Numbered from the stretch's first letter, positions 9,688 through 17,265 are shown. The stretch is DNA of 64,000 nucleotides from Bin87 sp965243255 (GCA_965243255.1 CBDEUH010000004.1:558001-622000); one strand, 5' to 3'. The notes: generated by a model from the letters alone, not told the origin. Numbers and translations: made by a program.

Positions 9688-10386
9688 ATGACCACCGCCG
9701 ACATCCACAGCAAAGCGCCCAGGGCGCCGGAGCAGTTTCGCCTGCCCGACCCGCCGGAGCATCCCGACGACAAGATGACCAGTTTCAAGCAGCTAGCTGC
9801 CACCGGCCACGCCCATCATTTGGCGATGCACCTAGGCAACCCGGACACCACACTGGTCGCCGGCGAGCGTTACGTGGTGGTGCGGCCCACGCGCAACATG
9901 GCAGGGAGCCACTATCCCGACCTGTTGGTAGCGTTCGGCGTAGATCCGGTAGCCTACGACGCCAGCAACGGCTACATCATCGAGGAGCAGAGGAAGCCGC
10001 CGAACTTTGTGCTAGAGATCGCGTCGCCAAACACCGGACGGGTTGACGTGGGCGAGAAGCGTATTGCCTACGCAGAGCTGGGCATCCAGGAGTACTGGCG
10101 GTTTGATGAGACCGGCCAATACCACGGTGCGCGGTTGGCCGGCGACGGCCTGGCAGGTGGACAATACCAGCCCATCGACATAGACGAACTGGCCAGCGAC
10201 GTGCTGCAAGGGTACAGCGTAGTCTTGAACCTGAACCTGCGGTGGGAGAACGGCAGGCTGGCTTGGCATGACCCCGCCACTGGGCACCACATCGCCACCT
10301 TTGAGAGCGAACGCGGGCGCGCCGACGCTGCCGAAACCCGAGTGCGTGAGCTGGAGGCCGAAAACCGGCGTTTGCGCAACAGCTGA
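9688..10386 (+). CDS. Uma2-family (DUF820) PD-(D/E)XK nuclease-like protein
   Basis: A 232-residue protein of the Uma2/DUF820 family, which has a restriction-endonuclease-like PD-(D/E)XK fold and expands in cyanobacteria and Chloroflexota. The core reads YPDLLVAFG, then FVLEIASPNT, then KRIAYAELGIQEYWRFD. The E-x-K position is E-I-A-S-P-N with Asn where many relatives have Lys, so nuclease activity is uncertain. The C-terminal 30 residues form a charged helix (AAETRVRELEAENRRLRN), common in this family. I chose ATG 9688 because GGAGG lies at 9677-9681 and upstream ATGs overlap the promoter. Its role is unknown in most organisms; some homologues sit near transposons or toxin genes. Confidence 0.8.
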   Translation: MTTADIHSKAPRAPEQFRLPDPPEHPDDKMTSFKQLAATGHAHHLAMHLGNPDTTLVAGERYVVVRPTRNMAGSHYPDLLVAFGVDPVAYDASNGYIIEEQRKPPNFVLEIASPNTGRVDVGEKRIAYAELGIQEYWRFDETGQYHGARLAGDGLAGGQYQPIDIDELASDVLQGYSVVLNLNLRWENGRLAWHDPATGHHIATFESERGRADAAETRVRELEAENRRLRNS

Positions 10387-10438
10387 CCGATGGAACGGCT
10401 TTGGCCCAATGGCGTGTTGCACTCATGGTGGTCCGAGT

Positions 10439-10864
10439 ATGGTAGACAAGGCTGGTCAGATAATTGAACCAGCGGACGATGTTATGCCGTATTCTAGCGT
10501 CAGCCCCTACTCGACGGGCGGAGGCGATGTTACATTCGAGCGCAAAGTTGCGGTTCAGTACCCGGCGCTTATGCTCACAGGTAGTGGTACAGCCGAGTTG
10601 GGTGATGGCCGCCGCGTCGAAAGCGTTGCGTTCCAGCAGGCACCAGAATTCCCAGTCGACGCCCTGGTAATCGCCGCAAGCCTACCGGAGGAATCGAAAC
10701 CATCCTTGCTGCTGTCGCTCGGGATTCGACGTTCGCCGAACCTGGTGCAGAGTGATCAACCGACCCAACCCTCATTGACAGCCAAAGAGATCTCCGAGGA
10801 TTGTGGTGGACGCCCTGCTGAGGCAGCGGGTACTGGATCCGGTCTATCCCAGAGCCGTGAATGA
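10439..10864 (+). pseudogene. 5' remnant of a large defence-type protein gene (GGG-VTFERKVA domain)
   Basis: This 141-codon frame begins with a segment (residues about 19-95) reading SPYSTGGGDVTFERKVAVQY, then ELGDGRRVESVAFQQAPEFPVD, then RRSPNLVQSDQPTQ. I recognise this as the N-terminal domain of very large (over 1000 residues) NTPase-type proteins in actinobacteria and other bacteria, thought to carry a nuclease-like N-terminal module; that identification is from memory. After QSDQPTQ (near 10767) the expected family continuation stops and unrelated residues run to a stop at 10862-10864. No P-loop domain follows. It is therefore a truncated gene start, probably inactive, lying at the edge of the accessory region. 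Confidence 0.5.
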
Positions 10865-10960
10865 TTGCAGATGCTGTTGGTATATTTTTAGGTATATGGA
10901 ATCGTGATACCGTATCATTTGCCGATGATTTGAGTAGTAAAACAAACCAGTTAGCCATAC

Positions 10961-10983
10961 TCGCACTCCCGCCAACTCCGCCA
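10961..10983 (+). other. tRNA-3'-end-like string, possible attachment-site remnant
   Basis: TCGCACTCCCGCCAACTCCGCCA resembles the T-loop to CCA end of a tRNA (Ser-like G73-CCA). There is no matching 5' acceptor strand, D-arm or anticodon arm upstream, so it is not a tRNA gene. Such fragments mark attachment sites of integrative elements, and this one lies exactly between the accessory region and the core genes. Confidence 0.3.
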
Positions 10984-11010
10984 ATTGACCACGAGCTGAC
11001 GCAACCAATT

Positions 11011-11039
11011 GCCCCGGCGTATTGCAGCCGGGGCTTTTT
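11011..11039 (+). terminator. Rho-independent terminator
   Basis: An 8-bp perfect stem, GCCCCGGC (11011-11018) with GCCGGGGC (11027-11034), has an 8-nt loop and is followed by TTTTT. It would end rightward transcription from the accessory region before the leftward gene that ends at 11050. Confidence 0.8.
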
Positions 11040-11049
11040 GCTGGCGGAA

Positions 11050-11757
11050 TCAGACCGGCGTGTCAGGACTGGCATCCCCGTTGATTTCAGCTTCGTCGGC
11101 AGGATCAGCCCCGGTTTGACTCGCCATTTGGCGTTGCAGGGTTTCGGTCCAGTTCTGCAGCCAGCGGCGGAACTCGTCCAGCGCCGGCGGGGCAATGTAG
11201 ATGACCTCCAGGTCCGTGGGGAATTGCACCTGGTGCCGCTCGCCAATCAGCAACAGGCCGGTTTCGTCCTCGGGCAGGGTTGAATCGATGGCGTCGGCGA
11301 TGTAGTCGTAGCGTCGGCGGTTTGCTTCGGCGTGCCATTCCTGCAGCCGTCCGGCTACCGTCGGGCTCATCAGGGGCTGCATCAGGCAGCGCTGCAAGTC
11401 CAGCGTTTCGGCCAGAATGTCCATGGATTCGGTGGTTTCCAACGTGGCGCCGGCGTCGGCAAGAGTCTTGACCAACGCAAGGCTGCCCTGGCCACTGGCG
11501 TCCAGGTATCCGAGGCCGTCGGCGCCGCCTTGCGGCAGGTTTTCGTGGTAGATGCGCGTGATGCTGCCCAGGGCGTTCTGCACGGCCCTGACCTGTACGT
11601 CCACCTGCTCCCAATAGCGGGCGATGATGTCGGCCCCATCGGGCGGGATGGCGTCGGGAGGTACGGGCAGATGGATCAGGGGCACGAGCAGCAGCTTGCG
11701 CTTGCCCTGGTAGTTGGCGGCGGCGGGTCGGGTGATCCTGGTCAGTTCTTCGGCCAT
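11050..11757 (-). CDS. Conserved hypothetical protein
   Basis: A 235-residue soluble protein that I do not recognise. The N-terminus is basic (NYQGKRKLLLVPLIHLP), followed by a largely helical body with many Asp/Glu. A strand-rich segment near residues 165-190 reads GLLLIGERHQVQFPTDLEVIYIAPP, and the C-terminal 20 residues are acidic and probably disordered. There are no membrane segments or signal peptide. It is transcribed divergently from the lactate-utilisation operon, with about 120 nt between start codons. It could be a regulator or adaptor for that operon, but only position suggests this. GC content and codon use match the core genome. Confidence 0.7.
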   Translation of the reverse strand: MAEELTRITRPAAANYQGKRKLLLVPLIHLPVPPDAIPPDGADIIARYWEQVDVQVRAVQNALGSITRIYHENLPQGGADGLGYLDASGQGSLALVKTLADAGATLETTESMDILAETLDLQRCLMQPLMSPTVAGRLQEWHAEANRRRYDYIADAIDSTLPEDETGLLLIGERHQVQFPTDLEVIYIAPPALDEFRRWLQNWTETLQRQMASQTGADPADEAEINGDASPDTPV

Positions 11758-11797
11758 TGCAACAGGTCTCCGAGTGTGCGGTAGGGATCCGGCTGGC

Positions 11798-11806
11798 TAT
11801 GATAAT
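11798..11806 (+). promoter_or_regulatory. Putative promoter -10 region of the lut operon
   Basis: TATGATAAT contains two overlapping -10-like hexamers (TATGAT, GATAAT), about 75 nt upstream of the lutA start. No convincing -35 is seen. Confidence 0.35.
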
Positions 11807-11878
11807 GGATTCGGAGTCGTCTTGCCGGAACGGGGTTGCTCTGCTAACCTTGCCGGGCGTTTTGCGCGGGAGATTGAG

Positions 11879-12631
11879 TTGACTCAGCCGCAGCCCAAGC
11901 GGGCTTCCCTGTTTGTTACCTGCATCATCGACCAGCTGTACCCGGAGGTGGGCGTCAGTGTGGTGCGCACGCTGCGACGCTGTGGCGTGGAGGTTGACTT
12001 TCCAACCGGGCAAACCTGTTGCGGGCAGCCGCTTTACAACTCCGGTTTTACGCAGGAAGCAAAACGGCTGGCGGTGCGCACGCTGGACGCTCTCGAGGAT
12101 TCCGATTACGTAGTGGTGCCCTCCGGCTCGTGCGGGGCGATGCTGCGGGTTTTCTACCTTGACCTGTTCGCCGACCACCCGACGTTGTCGGCCCGAGCCG
12201 AATCGCTGAGCGGGCGGGTGTACGAGTTCACCGAGTTTTTGGCGGAAGTGGCCGGAATGGAAAAAGCCGGCAGCGAGGACTCCGGCCCGACTCGGACTGT
12301 TACCTACCATCCGTCCTGCCACCTGCTGCGGGAGATGGAAGTTCGGGACGCCCCGCGCCGTCTGCTGGAAAACGCGCCGGGCGTGGAGTTGGCCGACTTG
12401 CCGGACGCCGAACAGTGCTGCGGATTCGGCGGCACGTTTGCCGTCAAGTACCCCCACATCTCGGAGGAGATGCTGGCCGACAAGATCGAGGCGATCCTGG
12501 CCAGCGGAGCCGATACGGTTACGGCCTGCGACATGGGCTGCCTGATGCACATCGGTGGGGCTGTCAGCCGGCGGAACCTGCCGGTTTCGGTGCGACACGT
12601 GGCGCAGATTCTGGACGGCGAATCGGGCTGA
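11879..12631 (+). CDS. lutA: LutA-type (Fe-S)-binding protein of L-lactate oxidation
   Basis: A 250-residue protein of the LutA/YkgE family, with two CCG-type cysteine-rich motifs (C47-C48-G and C180-C181-G) that bind an iron-sulfur cluster. In the LutABC complex it takes part in oxidation of L-lactate to pyruvate, passing electrons towards the respiratory chain. I chose the TTG at 11879 because GGGAG lies 6 nt upstream and the resulting length matches the family; the longer in-frame extension runs into the divergent promoter region. lutB follows after 2 nt and lutC after that, giving the standard ABC order. Glycolate oxidase subunits share the CCG motif, but the two LUD-domain neighbours favour Lut. 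Confidence 0.88.
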   Translation: MTQPQPKRASLFVTCIIDQLYPEVGVSVVRTLRRCGVEVDFPTGQTCCGQPLYNSGFTQEAKRLAVRTLDALEDSDYVVVPSGSCGAMLRVFYLDLFADHPTLSARAESLSGRVYEFTEFLAEVAGMEKAGSEDSGPTRTVTYHPSCHLLREMEVRDAPRRLLENAPGVELADLPDAEQCCGFGGTFAVKYPHISEEMLADKIEAILASGADTVTACDMGCLMHIGGAVSRRNLPVSVRHVAQILDGESG

Positions 12632-12633
12632 TT

Positions 12634-14079
12634 ATGGCGGAAGTGGCGACACGGGAGTTTGTGCCGGCATCGCAGGCAGCGGTGCAGGATACCCAGCTCC
12701 GGCAGGCGCTGCGCCGGGCCGGCAGCGGTTTTGACGGAACCCGGCGAGAGGCCATCGCCGAAGTAACTCCGGAAGTGTGGGAAGGCTGGCGCGAGCAGGC
12801 GCGGCGCATCAAAGAGCACACCATCGCCCACCTGGATTATTACCTGGCGATGCTGGAGAAGAACGTAGCGGCGGCCGGCGGGCAGGTGCACTTCGCCGCC
12901 GACGCTCAGCAGGCCAACGCCATCGTGTCCGATATTGCGCGCAACGCCGGCGTGCGCACCGTTACCAAGAGCAAGTCCATGGTCTCGGAGGAGCTGGGCC
13001 TGAACCACGTGCTGGAAGCCCAGGGCATTGACGTTTTCGAGACCGACCTGGGCGAATACATCATCCAGCTGGCGGAGGAGACGCCTTCTCACCTGGTAGC
13101 GCCGGCCCTGCACAAGACGCGTGGTCAGGTTGCCCAACTGTTCACCGAAAAGCTGGGAGTGCCCTATTCCGACGACATTGAGGAGATGGCGCGGGTGGCC
13201 CGGATCGTGCTGCGGCAGAAGTTCCTGGACGCCGACATGGGCGTCAGCGGGGCCAACTTCTTGGTGGCCGAAACCGGCTCGCTGGTCATCATCACCAACG
13301 AGGGCAACGGTCGGCTGTGTACCTCCGCGCCCCGTATTCACGTGGGGTTGGCCGGAATGGAAAAGGTGATACCGTCGCTGCAGGATTTGGCGGTGTTCCT
13401 GCGTCTGCTGCCCCGCTCGGCCACCGGCCAGCGCATCACGTCCTACATGAGCATGGTTACCGGACCGCGCCGAGACGATGATGAGGACGGGCCGGAGGAG
13501 TTTCACCTGGTTATCGTTGACAACGGGCGCAGCCGGCTGCTGCAAGACCCGGCGTTGCGGGAGTCGCTGTACTGCATCCGCTGCGGGGCGTGCCTGAACG
13601 TGTGTCCCGTGTATCAACGGGTCGGCGGCCATGCCTACGGGTGGGTTTATCCGGGGCCGATTGGTTCCATCGTAACGCCGGGGCTGGTAGGCGTGGCGCA
13701 GGCCAAGGACCTGCCCAACGCGTCCACCCTGTGCGGGGCCTGTCGGGACGCCTGCCCGGTGCAGATCAACATCCCGCGGATGCTCCTGCACCTGCGGCAT
13801 CAGCAGGCGGAGAGCGGCGATTACAACCAGCGCACCGCGTCGGATACGGACGCTTTGCTGGCGCGGGGTTTCGCGTCGGTTATGTCCAGTCCATGGCTGC
13901 TGAAGCTGGGGCGAGCGGCGAGCCGGGCGATGGTAGGCCGGCTGGCCAGGGACGCCAAGATTGGGCAGAGTCGCTTGCCACTGCTGTCTCGCTGGACGCG
14001 GGCGCGGGATCTGCCGGTCCCGCCGGCAAGGACGTTCCGGGACGTGTGGCGGGATGAGCTGTCCCGTGGGCGGGATTAG
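12634..14079 (+). CDS. lutB: LutB-type iron-sulfur LUD-domain protein
   Basis: A 481-residue LutB homologue at the usual family length. The N-terminal LUD domain contains TKSKSMVSEELGLN and VAETGSLV. Two ferredoxin-like cluster motifs follow: CIRCGACLNVCP (C314, C317, C320, C324) and CGACRDACP (C367, C370, C374). It is the central electron-transfer subunit of the LutABC lactate-oxidation system. The ATG at 12634 lies 2 nt after the lutA stop, so the genes are translationally coupled. A longer upstream frame is just the overlap with lutA. All cluster cysteines are present, so the protein should be functional. Confidence 0.92.
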   Translation: MAEVATREFVPASQAAVQDTQLRQALRRAGSGFDGTRREAIAEVTPEVWEGWREQARRIKEHTIAHLDYYLAMLEKNVAAAGGQVHFAADAQQANAIVSDIARNAGVRTVTKSKSMVSEELGLNHVLEAQGIDVFETDLGEYIIQLAEETPSHLVAPALHKTRGQVAQLFTEKLGVPYSDDIEEMARVARIVLRQKFLDADMGVSGANFLVAETGSLVIITNEGNGRLCTSAPRIHVGLAGMEKVIPSLQDLAVFLRLLPRSATGQRITSYMSMVTGPRRDDDEDGPEEFHLVIVDNGRSRLLQDPALRESLYCIRCGACLNVCPVYQRVGGHAYGWVYPGPIGSIVTPGLVGVAQAKDLPNASTLCGACRDACPVQINIPRMLLHLRHQQAESGDYNQRTASDTDALLARGFASVMSSPWLLKLGRAASRAMVGRLARDAKIGQSRLPLLSRWTRARDLPVPPARTFRDVWRDELSRGRD

Positions 14080-14097
14080 CCGGGTAGTCGGGTCATT

Positions 14098-14910
14098 ATG
14101 AGTATCCAATCCCTGCAGGAAAGCAACGCCGACGCCGCGTCTATGGGTATCCCATCGAGCGATTTCCTGGCGATGGTGCGAGCGGCGTTGGGGCGCGAAG
14201 ACACGCCCCCGGTGGAGCCTTATGAACCGCTGTTGGACGACCAGGCGGCCCTGGAGTCCCAGGCAGCGGCGGTGCGGGAACGGATAGCCGGGGAACTGCC
14301 GGGTCTGATAACCCAAATGGCCGACACTGCCGCACTGCGCGGCTGGAACGTGGCCCGTTGCGCCGGCGTTGAGGATGCCCTGGATTATGTCGTGTCGCTG
14401 GCTCGCCGGCTGGGTGCGACATCGGTGGCGCGGTCGGAGCAGGGAGTGTTTGACGCGATGCCGGTGGACAGCGCGTTGGCCGGCGTGGGCGCGCTGTGCT
14501 GGCCGGCCGTGTATGAAAGCGCCGACAGCCGGGCGTCAGTGCGGCGGCGGTTGGAAGCGTCCGCCATGGGAATCACCGGGGCTGATTACGCCGTTGCCGA
14601 AACCGGGTCGGTCATCGTGCTGCCGCGGCGAGGCTTGAGCCGGCTGGTGTCAGTGGTGCCGCCCGTGCATCTGGCCATCGTGAGGCCGCAGGACGTTATC
14701 GGTACGCTGGACGACCTGTTCGCGCTGCGGCGGCTGGAGTTCTATCGGACTGGCGGGCCGGACGGCGGCGACATGGGCAGCTACCTGAACTTCATCACTG
14801 GCCCGAGCCGGACGGCGGACATTGAGCAGACCATCGTCGTGGGCGTGCACGGGCCGAAGGAAGTTCACCTGGTGCTGCTTGAACAGGATAGCTCAACAGG
14901 CTCACCATGA
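14098..14910 (+). CDS. lutC: LutC-type LUD-domain protein
   Basis: A 270-residue LUD-domain protein corresponding to LutC, the third subunit of the lactate-utilisation complex. The core reads ITGADYAVAETGSVIVLPRRG and VVPPVHLAIVRPQDVIG, followed by YLNFITGPSRTADIEQ and VVGVHGPKEVHLVLLE, characteristic of the fold. It lies 18 nt after lutB. The last codons and the TGA stop (14891-14910) fall inside a short intergenic repeat whose core CAGGCTCACCATGA recurs at 33612-33625, so the C-terminal tail DSSTGSP probably arose by repeat insertion. The tail lies beyond the conserved domain and should not matter for activity. Confidence 0.9.
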   Translation: MSIQSLQESNADAASMGIPSSDFLAMVRAALGREDTPPVEPYEPLLDDQAALESQAAAVRERIAGELPGLITQMADTAALRGWNVARCAGVEDALDYVVSLARRLGATSVARSEQGVFDAMPVDSALAGVGALCWPAVYESADSRASVRRRLEASAMGITGADYAVAETGSVIVLPRRGLSRLVSVVPPVHLAIVRPQDVIGTLDDLFALRRLEFYRTGGPDGGDMGSYLNFITGPSRTADIEQTIVVGVHGPKEVHLVLLEQDSSTGSP

Positions 14911-14915
14911 ACGGG
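14891..14915. repeat. Short intergenic repeat, family B
   Basis: Contains CAGGCTCACCATGA, shared exactly with 33612-33625 and approximately with 30667-30680 and 63089-63103. This copy supplies the stop codon of lutC. Confidence 0.6.
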
Positions 14916-14925
14916 AGTTGAGAAG

Positions 14926-15267
14926 ATGCCGATGCGAGTGGGTTTTATCCAGTACCGCCGCCAGATGCTGGAGCAGCAGTTGGCGGAGTTGATGGGCGTT
15001 TTCGCCACCCTCGGCATCGAGAAGGCCATCCTGATTGGCGACGCGGTGAGCGGAGACTACTCGCCAGCCAGCACGTTGGATTTCATTTTTGTCCATGACA
15101 CCGACCGGCCCTTCGGTAGGCGTGCCGATTTCTTTTCGTATCACCTGGACGCCCAGGTGGCTATAACGTCGCAGGTGTACACTCCGGCGGAGTTTGAGGA
15201 ACTGCAAGATACGCTGCCGGCCCTGTACGGGGCCGTCAAACAAGGAAGGGTGGTCTTTGATGCCTGA
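14926..15267 (+). CDS. MNT-type nucleotidyltransferase-like antitoxin, degenerate active site
   Basis: A 113-residue minimal nucleotidyltransferase (MNT) domain paired with a HEPN gene. Known MntA-type antitoxins AMPylate their HEPN toxins using a GSx10DxD motif. Here the motif region reads GDAVSGDYSPASTLDFIFV: Ser of GS is Asp, and the first Asp of DxD is Thr. Catalytic transfer is therefore doubtful, and the protein may neutralise its partner only by binding. The gene overlaps the HEPN start by 8 nt, the normal coupled layout. It follows the lut operon by 15 nt, but a functional link to lactate use is not implied. Confidence 0.75.
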   Translation: MPMRVGFIQYRRQMLEQQLAELMGVFATLGIEKAILIGDAVSGDYSPASTLDFIFVHDTDRPFGRRADFFSYHLDAQVAITSQVYTPAEFEELQDTLPALYGAVKQGRVVFDA

Positions 15268-15661
15268 TTTTGCCGCGGAAGGCGCTCGATGGTTCCGGCA
15301 GGCCGAGCGCGACCTGGAGGATGCCGCTTACAACCGCCAGGGCCAGCGCTACAACGTGGCCTGCTTTTTGAGCCAGCAGGCGGCCGAGAAGGCGATGAAG
15401 GCGTACCTGTACCGTCGGGGCGCCGAGGACGTGTGGGGTCACTCGCTGATTGACCTGTGCGAAGACGCCAAGATATTTGAGATGTTTTTTGACACCATCA
15501 AGGCGGACGCGCGGCAGCTGGACAAGTACTACGACATCACCCGATATCCCGCATATTTGCCCAACGGGATACCGGCGGAGGCGTTTGACGACGTTGACGC
15601 CGAGCGGGCGATGGAACTGGCCGGGATCGTGGTTGAATTCGTGCGCCAGCGGATTGGGTAA
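15260..15661 (+). CDS. HEPN-domain protein (MNT/HEPN toxin-antitoxin partner)
   Basis: A 133-residue HEPN-domain protein. Typical features are WFRQAERDLEDAAYN at the N-terminus, CFLSQQAAEKAMKAYLYRRG in the second helix, and YYDITRYPAYLPNG near residues 93-106. HEPN partners of MNT proteins are usually RNases or structural partners. The Rx4-6H catalytic motif is not clearly present here, since R98 of TRYPAYLP is followed by no His. ATG 15260 is preceded by GGAAGGG at 15244-15250. The gene ends one base before the convergent SRPBCC gene. It could be a non-toxic nucleotidyltransferase partner rather than an active toxin. Confidence 0.8.
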   Translation: MPDFAAEGARWFRQAERDLEDAAYNRQGQRYNVACFLSQQAAEKAMKAYLYRRGAEDVWGHSLIDLCEDAKIFEMFFDTIKADARQLDKYYDITRYPAYLPNGIPAEAFDDVDAERAMELAGIVVEFVRQRIG

Positions 15662-16102
15662 TCAGCCGAATATCTCGGCCAGCTTTTGCTGACGGTAGTC
15701 GAAGATGTTGCGCAGGTCCCGGCGCACCAGCAGCTTGTCGGCCAGCCGGTCGCCCAGCATATCGTACTGCACAACGTCGCGCGCCAGCGTGCCGCCGTCT
15801 TGCGGCGTGAAGGTGTGTTCGTGCCGCCAGAGGCGGTAGGGGCCTTTGATTTGCTCGTCCACGAAGCGATGGGGCGGTTCCCAGGCGGTGATGCGGCTGC
15901 GCCAGCCCATCGGTATGCCGCGTAGCCGCAGGCGATAGTCGATCTCCACGCCGGCCTGCATCACGATGGGCGGCGGCGTTACCACGCGAAAGCGCAGCAG
16001 CGGCGGAGTCAGCTCTTCCAAATTGAAGGCGTCGGAGTAAAAGGGGAAGATTTCCTCCGGCGCTCGAGGCAGCCATTGGGAGCTTTCCAGGGTGAATGGC
16101 AT
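15662..16102 (-). CDS. SRPBCC-family ligand-binding protein
   Basis: A 146-residue SRPBCC (START-like) domain protein, similar to proteins annotated as cell-division inhibitor or cyclase/dehydrase. It starts FTLESSQWLPRAPEEIFPFYSDAFNLEELTPP and contains the signature GIPMGWRSRITAWEPPHRFVDEQIKGPYRLWRHEHTF. The fold makes a hydrophobic pocket for a lipid or other small ligand; the ligand cannot be predicted. It begins 2 nt after the glycerate kinase stop, so it is cotranscribed with that gene and probably translationally coupled. It ends directly against the HEPN gene, with no intergenic space. Confidence 0.85.
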   Translation of the reverse strand: MPFTLESSQWLPRAPEEIFPFYSDAFNLEELTPPLLRFRVVTPPPIVMQAGVEIDYRLRLRGIPMGWRSRITAWEPPHRFVDEQIKGPYRLWRHEHTFTPQDGGTLARDVVQYDMLGDRLADKLLVRRDLRNIFDYRQQKLAEIFG

Positions 16103-16104
16103 CG

Positions 16105-17253
16105 TCAGGATTGGCTGCGGCCCAGGTGGTAGAGGCGGATGGCGCGTTCAGCGCCGCGTTCCAGCAGTTCGGCGCCGTTCTGGAGGCTGGATTCCAAAGT
16201 GGCGGGTTCCTCGGCGATGGGAATGATGGCATCGATCCCGTGCTCGTACAGGGCTTCGTAGCCTGGGCCGAGGCTGCCAGCCAGCAGCAGCGTGGGCACG
16301 CCCAGCGCCCTGCTGCGGCGAGCGATGCCCACCGGGGCTTTGTCGAAGGCAGTGGAGCGGTCAGCGCGGCCCTCGCCAGTGATTACCAGGTCGGCGTCGG
16401 CGGCGTGGCGGTCGAAGTCCAGTGCGTCGCACACCATGTCAATGCCGGAGCGCAGCTCGCAGCCGGCGAAGGCGATGAGACCGGCGCCCAGCCCGCCGGC
16501 CGCGCCGGAGCCGGGCGTGTCCAGCACGTCGATGCCCAAATCCGCCTGGATGACGCCAGCCAGGTTGGACAGGCAGGCGTCCAGTTCGGCGACCATGGCC
16601 GGCGTGGCCCCCTTCTGCGGGCCGAAAATGGCAGATGCACCGGTGTCGCCGCACAGCGGGTTGGTAACGTCGGTTGCGCCGACGAGCGTTGCATCGGCCA
16701 GGGCAGGATGTACGCCTGACGTGTCGATGTGGGCCAGGCTGCCCAGTGCGGCTCCGCCGGGGGGTAATTCGTCGCCGGCGGCGTCCAGGAAACGGACCCC
16801 CAGGGCCGAGGCCATGCCCGTTCCGCCGTCGTTGGTGGCGCTGCCGCCCAGGCCGACGATGATGCGGGTGTAGCCGGCGTCCAGCGCGGCGGCAATCAGC
16901 TGGCCGGTGCCGTAGGTAGTGGCAATGCGTGGATCGCGTCGGTGGTCGGCAATCAAGGCCAGGCCGGAGGCCAGGGCCATCTCGATGACGGCGGTTTGAC
17001 CTTCGCCCATAACCCCCCATTGGGCGGTAATCTCGTCGCCCAGGGGCCCCGTTACCGGAGTGGTGAAATACTGGCCGGCAGTGGTGTCAATGAGGGCGGC
17101 CAGGGTGCCGTCGCCGCCGTCGGCCACCGGAATGAGGACGGTCTCGGCCTCGGGAAGCGCTTGCCGGACGCCGCGCTCAATGGCGATAGCAGCCGCGCGG
17201 GCGGCGACGCTCTGCTTGAAAGCCTGTGGAGCGATGACGATGCGGATGGGCAT
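16105..17253 (-). CDS. Glycerate kinase (GarK/GlxK family)
   Basis: A 382-residue glycerate kinase that phosphorylates glycerate with ATP, feeding glyoxylate or serine-derived carbon into glycolysis. It shows the N-terminal RIVIAPQAFKQSVAA, PVADGGDGTLAAL, the nucleotide-binding VGLGGSATNDGGTGMASALG, and VITGEGRADRSTAFDKAPVG. The start is the Met at 17253 rather than the one 18 nt upstream, because a perfect TATAAT -10 box (17265-17260) lies between them. The start codon is then 6 nt after the -10, so the mRNA should be leaderless. There is no Shine-Dalgarno. The SRPBCC gene follows in the same transcript. Confidence 0.9.
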   Translation of the reverse strand: MPIRIVIAPQAFKQSVAARAAAIAIERGVRQALPEAETVLIPVADGGDGTLAALIDTTAGQYFTTPVTGPLGDEITAQWGVMGEGQTAVIEMALASGLALIADHRRDPRIATTYGTGQLIAAALDAGYTRIIVGLGGSATNDGGTGMASALGVRFLDAAGDELPPGGAALGSLAHIDTSGVHPALADATLVGATDVTNPLCGDTGASAIFGPQKGATPAMVAELDACLSNLAGVIQADLGIDVLDTPGSGAAGGLGAGLIAFAGCELRSGIDMVCDALDFDRHAADADLVITGEGRADRSTAFDKAPVGIARRSRALGVPTLLLAGSLGPGYEALYEHGIDAIIPIAEEPATLESSLQNGAELLERGAERAIRLYHLGRSQS

Positions 17254-17259
17254 ACGTGG

Positions 17260-17265
17260 ATTATA
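17260..17265 (-). promoter_or_regulatory. Consensus -10 box producing a leaderless glycerate kinase mRNA
   Basis: TATAAT on the minus strand ends 6 nt before the ATG at 17253, so transcription should start at or next to the A of the start codon. No convincing -35 element was found. Confidence 0.55.

Noticed and set aside
10268..10438. Upstream extension of the frame at 10439, starting inside the Uma2 gene
   Set aside because: This part overlaps the Uma2 coding sequence in another frame and its residues are unlike the defence-domain part that begins near 10439.
10961..10983. Complete tRNA gene
   Set aside because: No 5' acceptor, D-arm or anticodon arm is present within 100 nt upstream; only the 3' end pattern is seen.
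12304..14316. Very long minus-strand reading frame opposite lutB (also similar frames opposite 32443-33597, 36326-37975, 50380-51969 and 52994-54880)
   Set aside because: Each is the complement of a gene with clear catalytic motifs on the plus strand. Their residues are Arg/His/Gly-rich and show no family pattern, as expected from GC-rich third positions.
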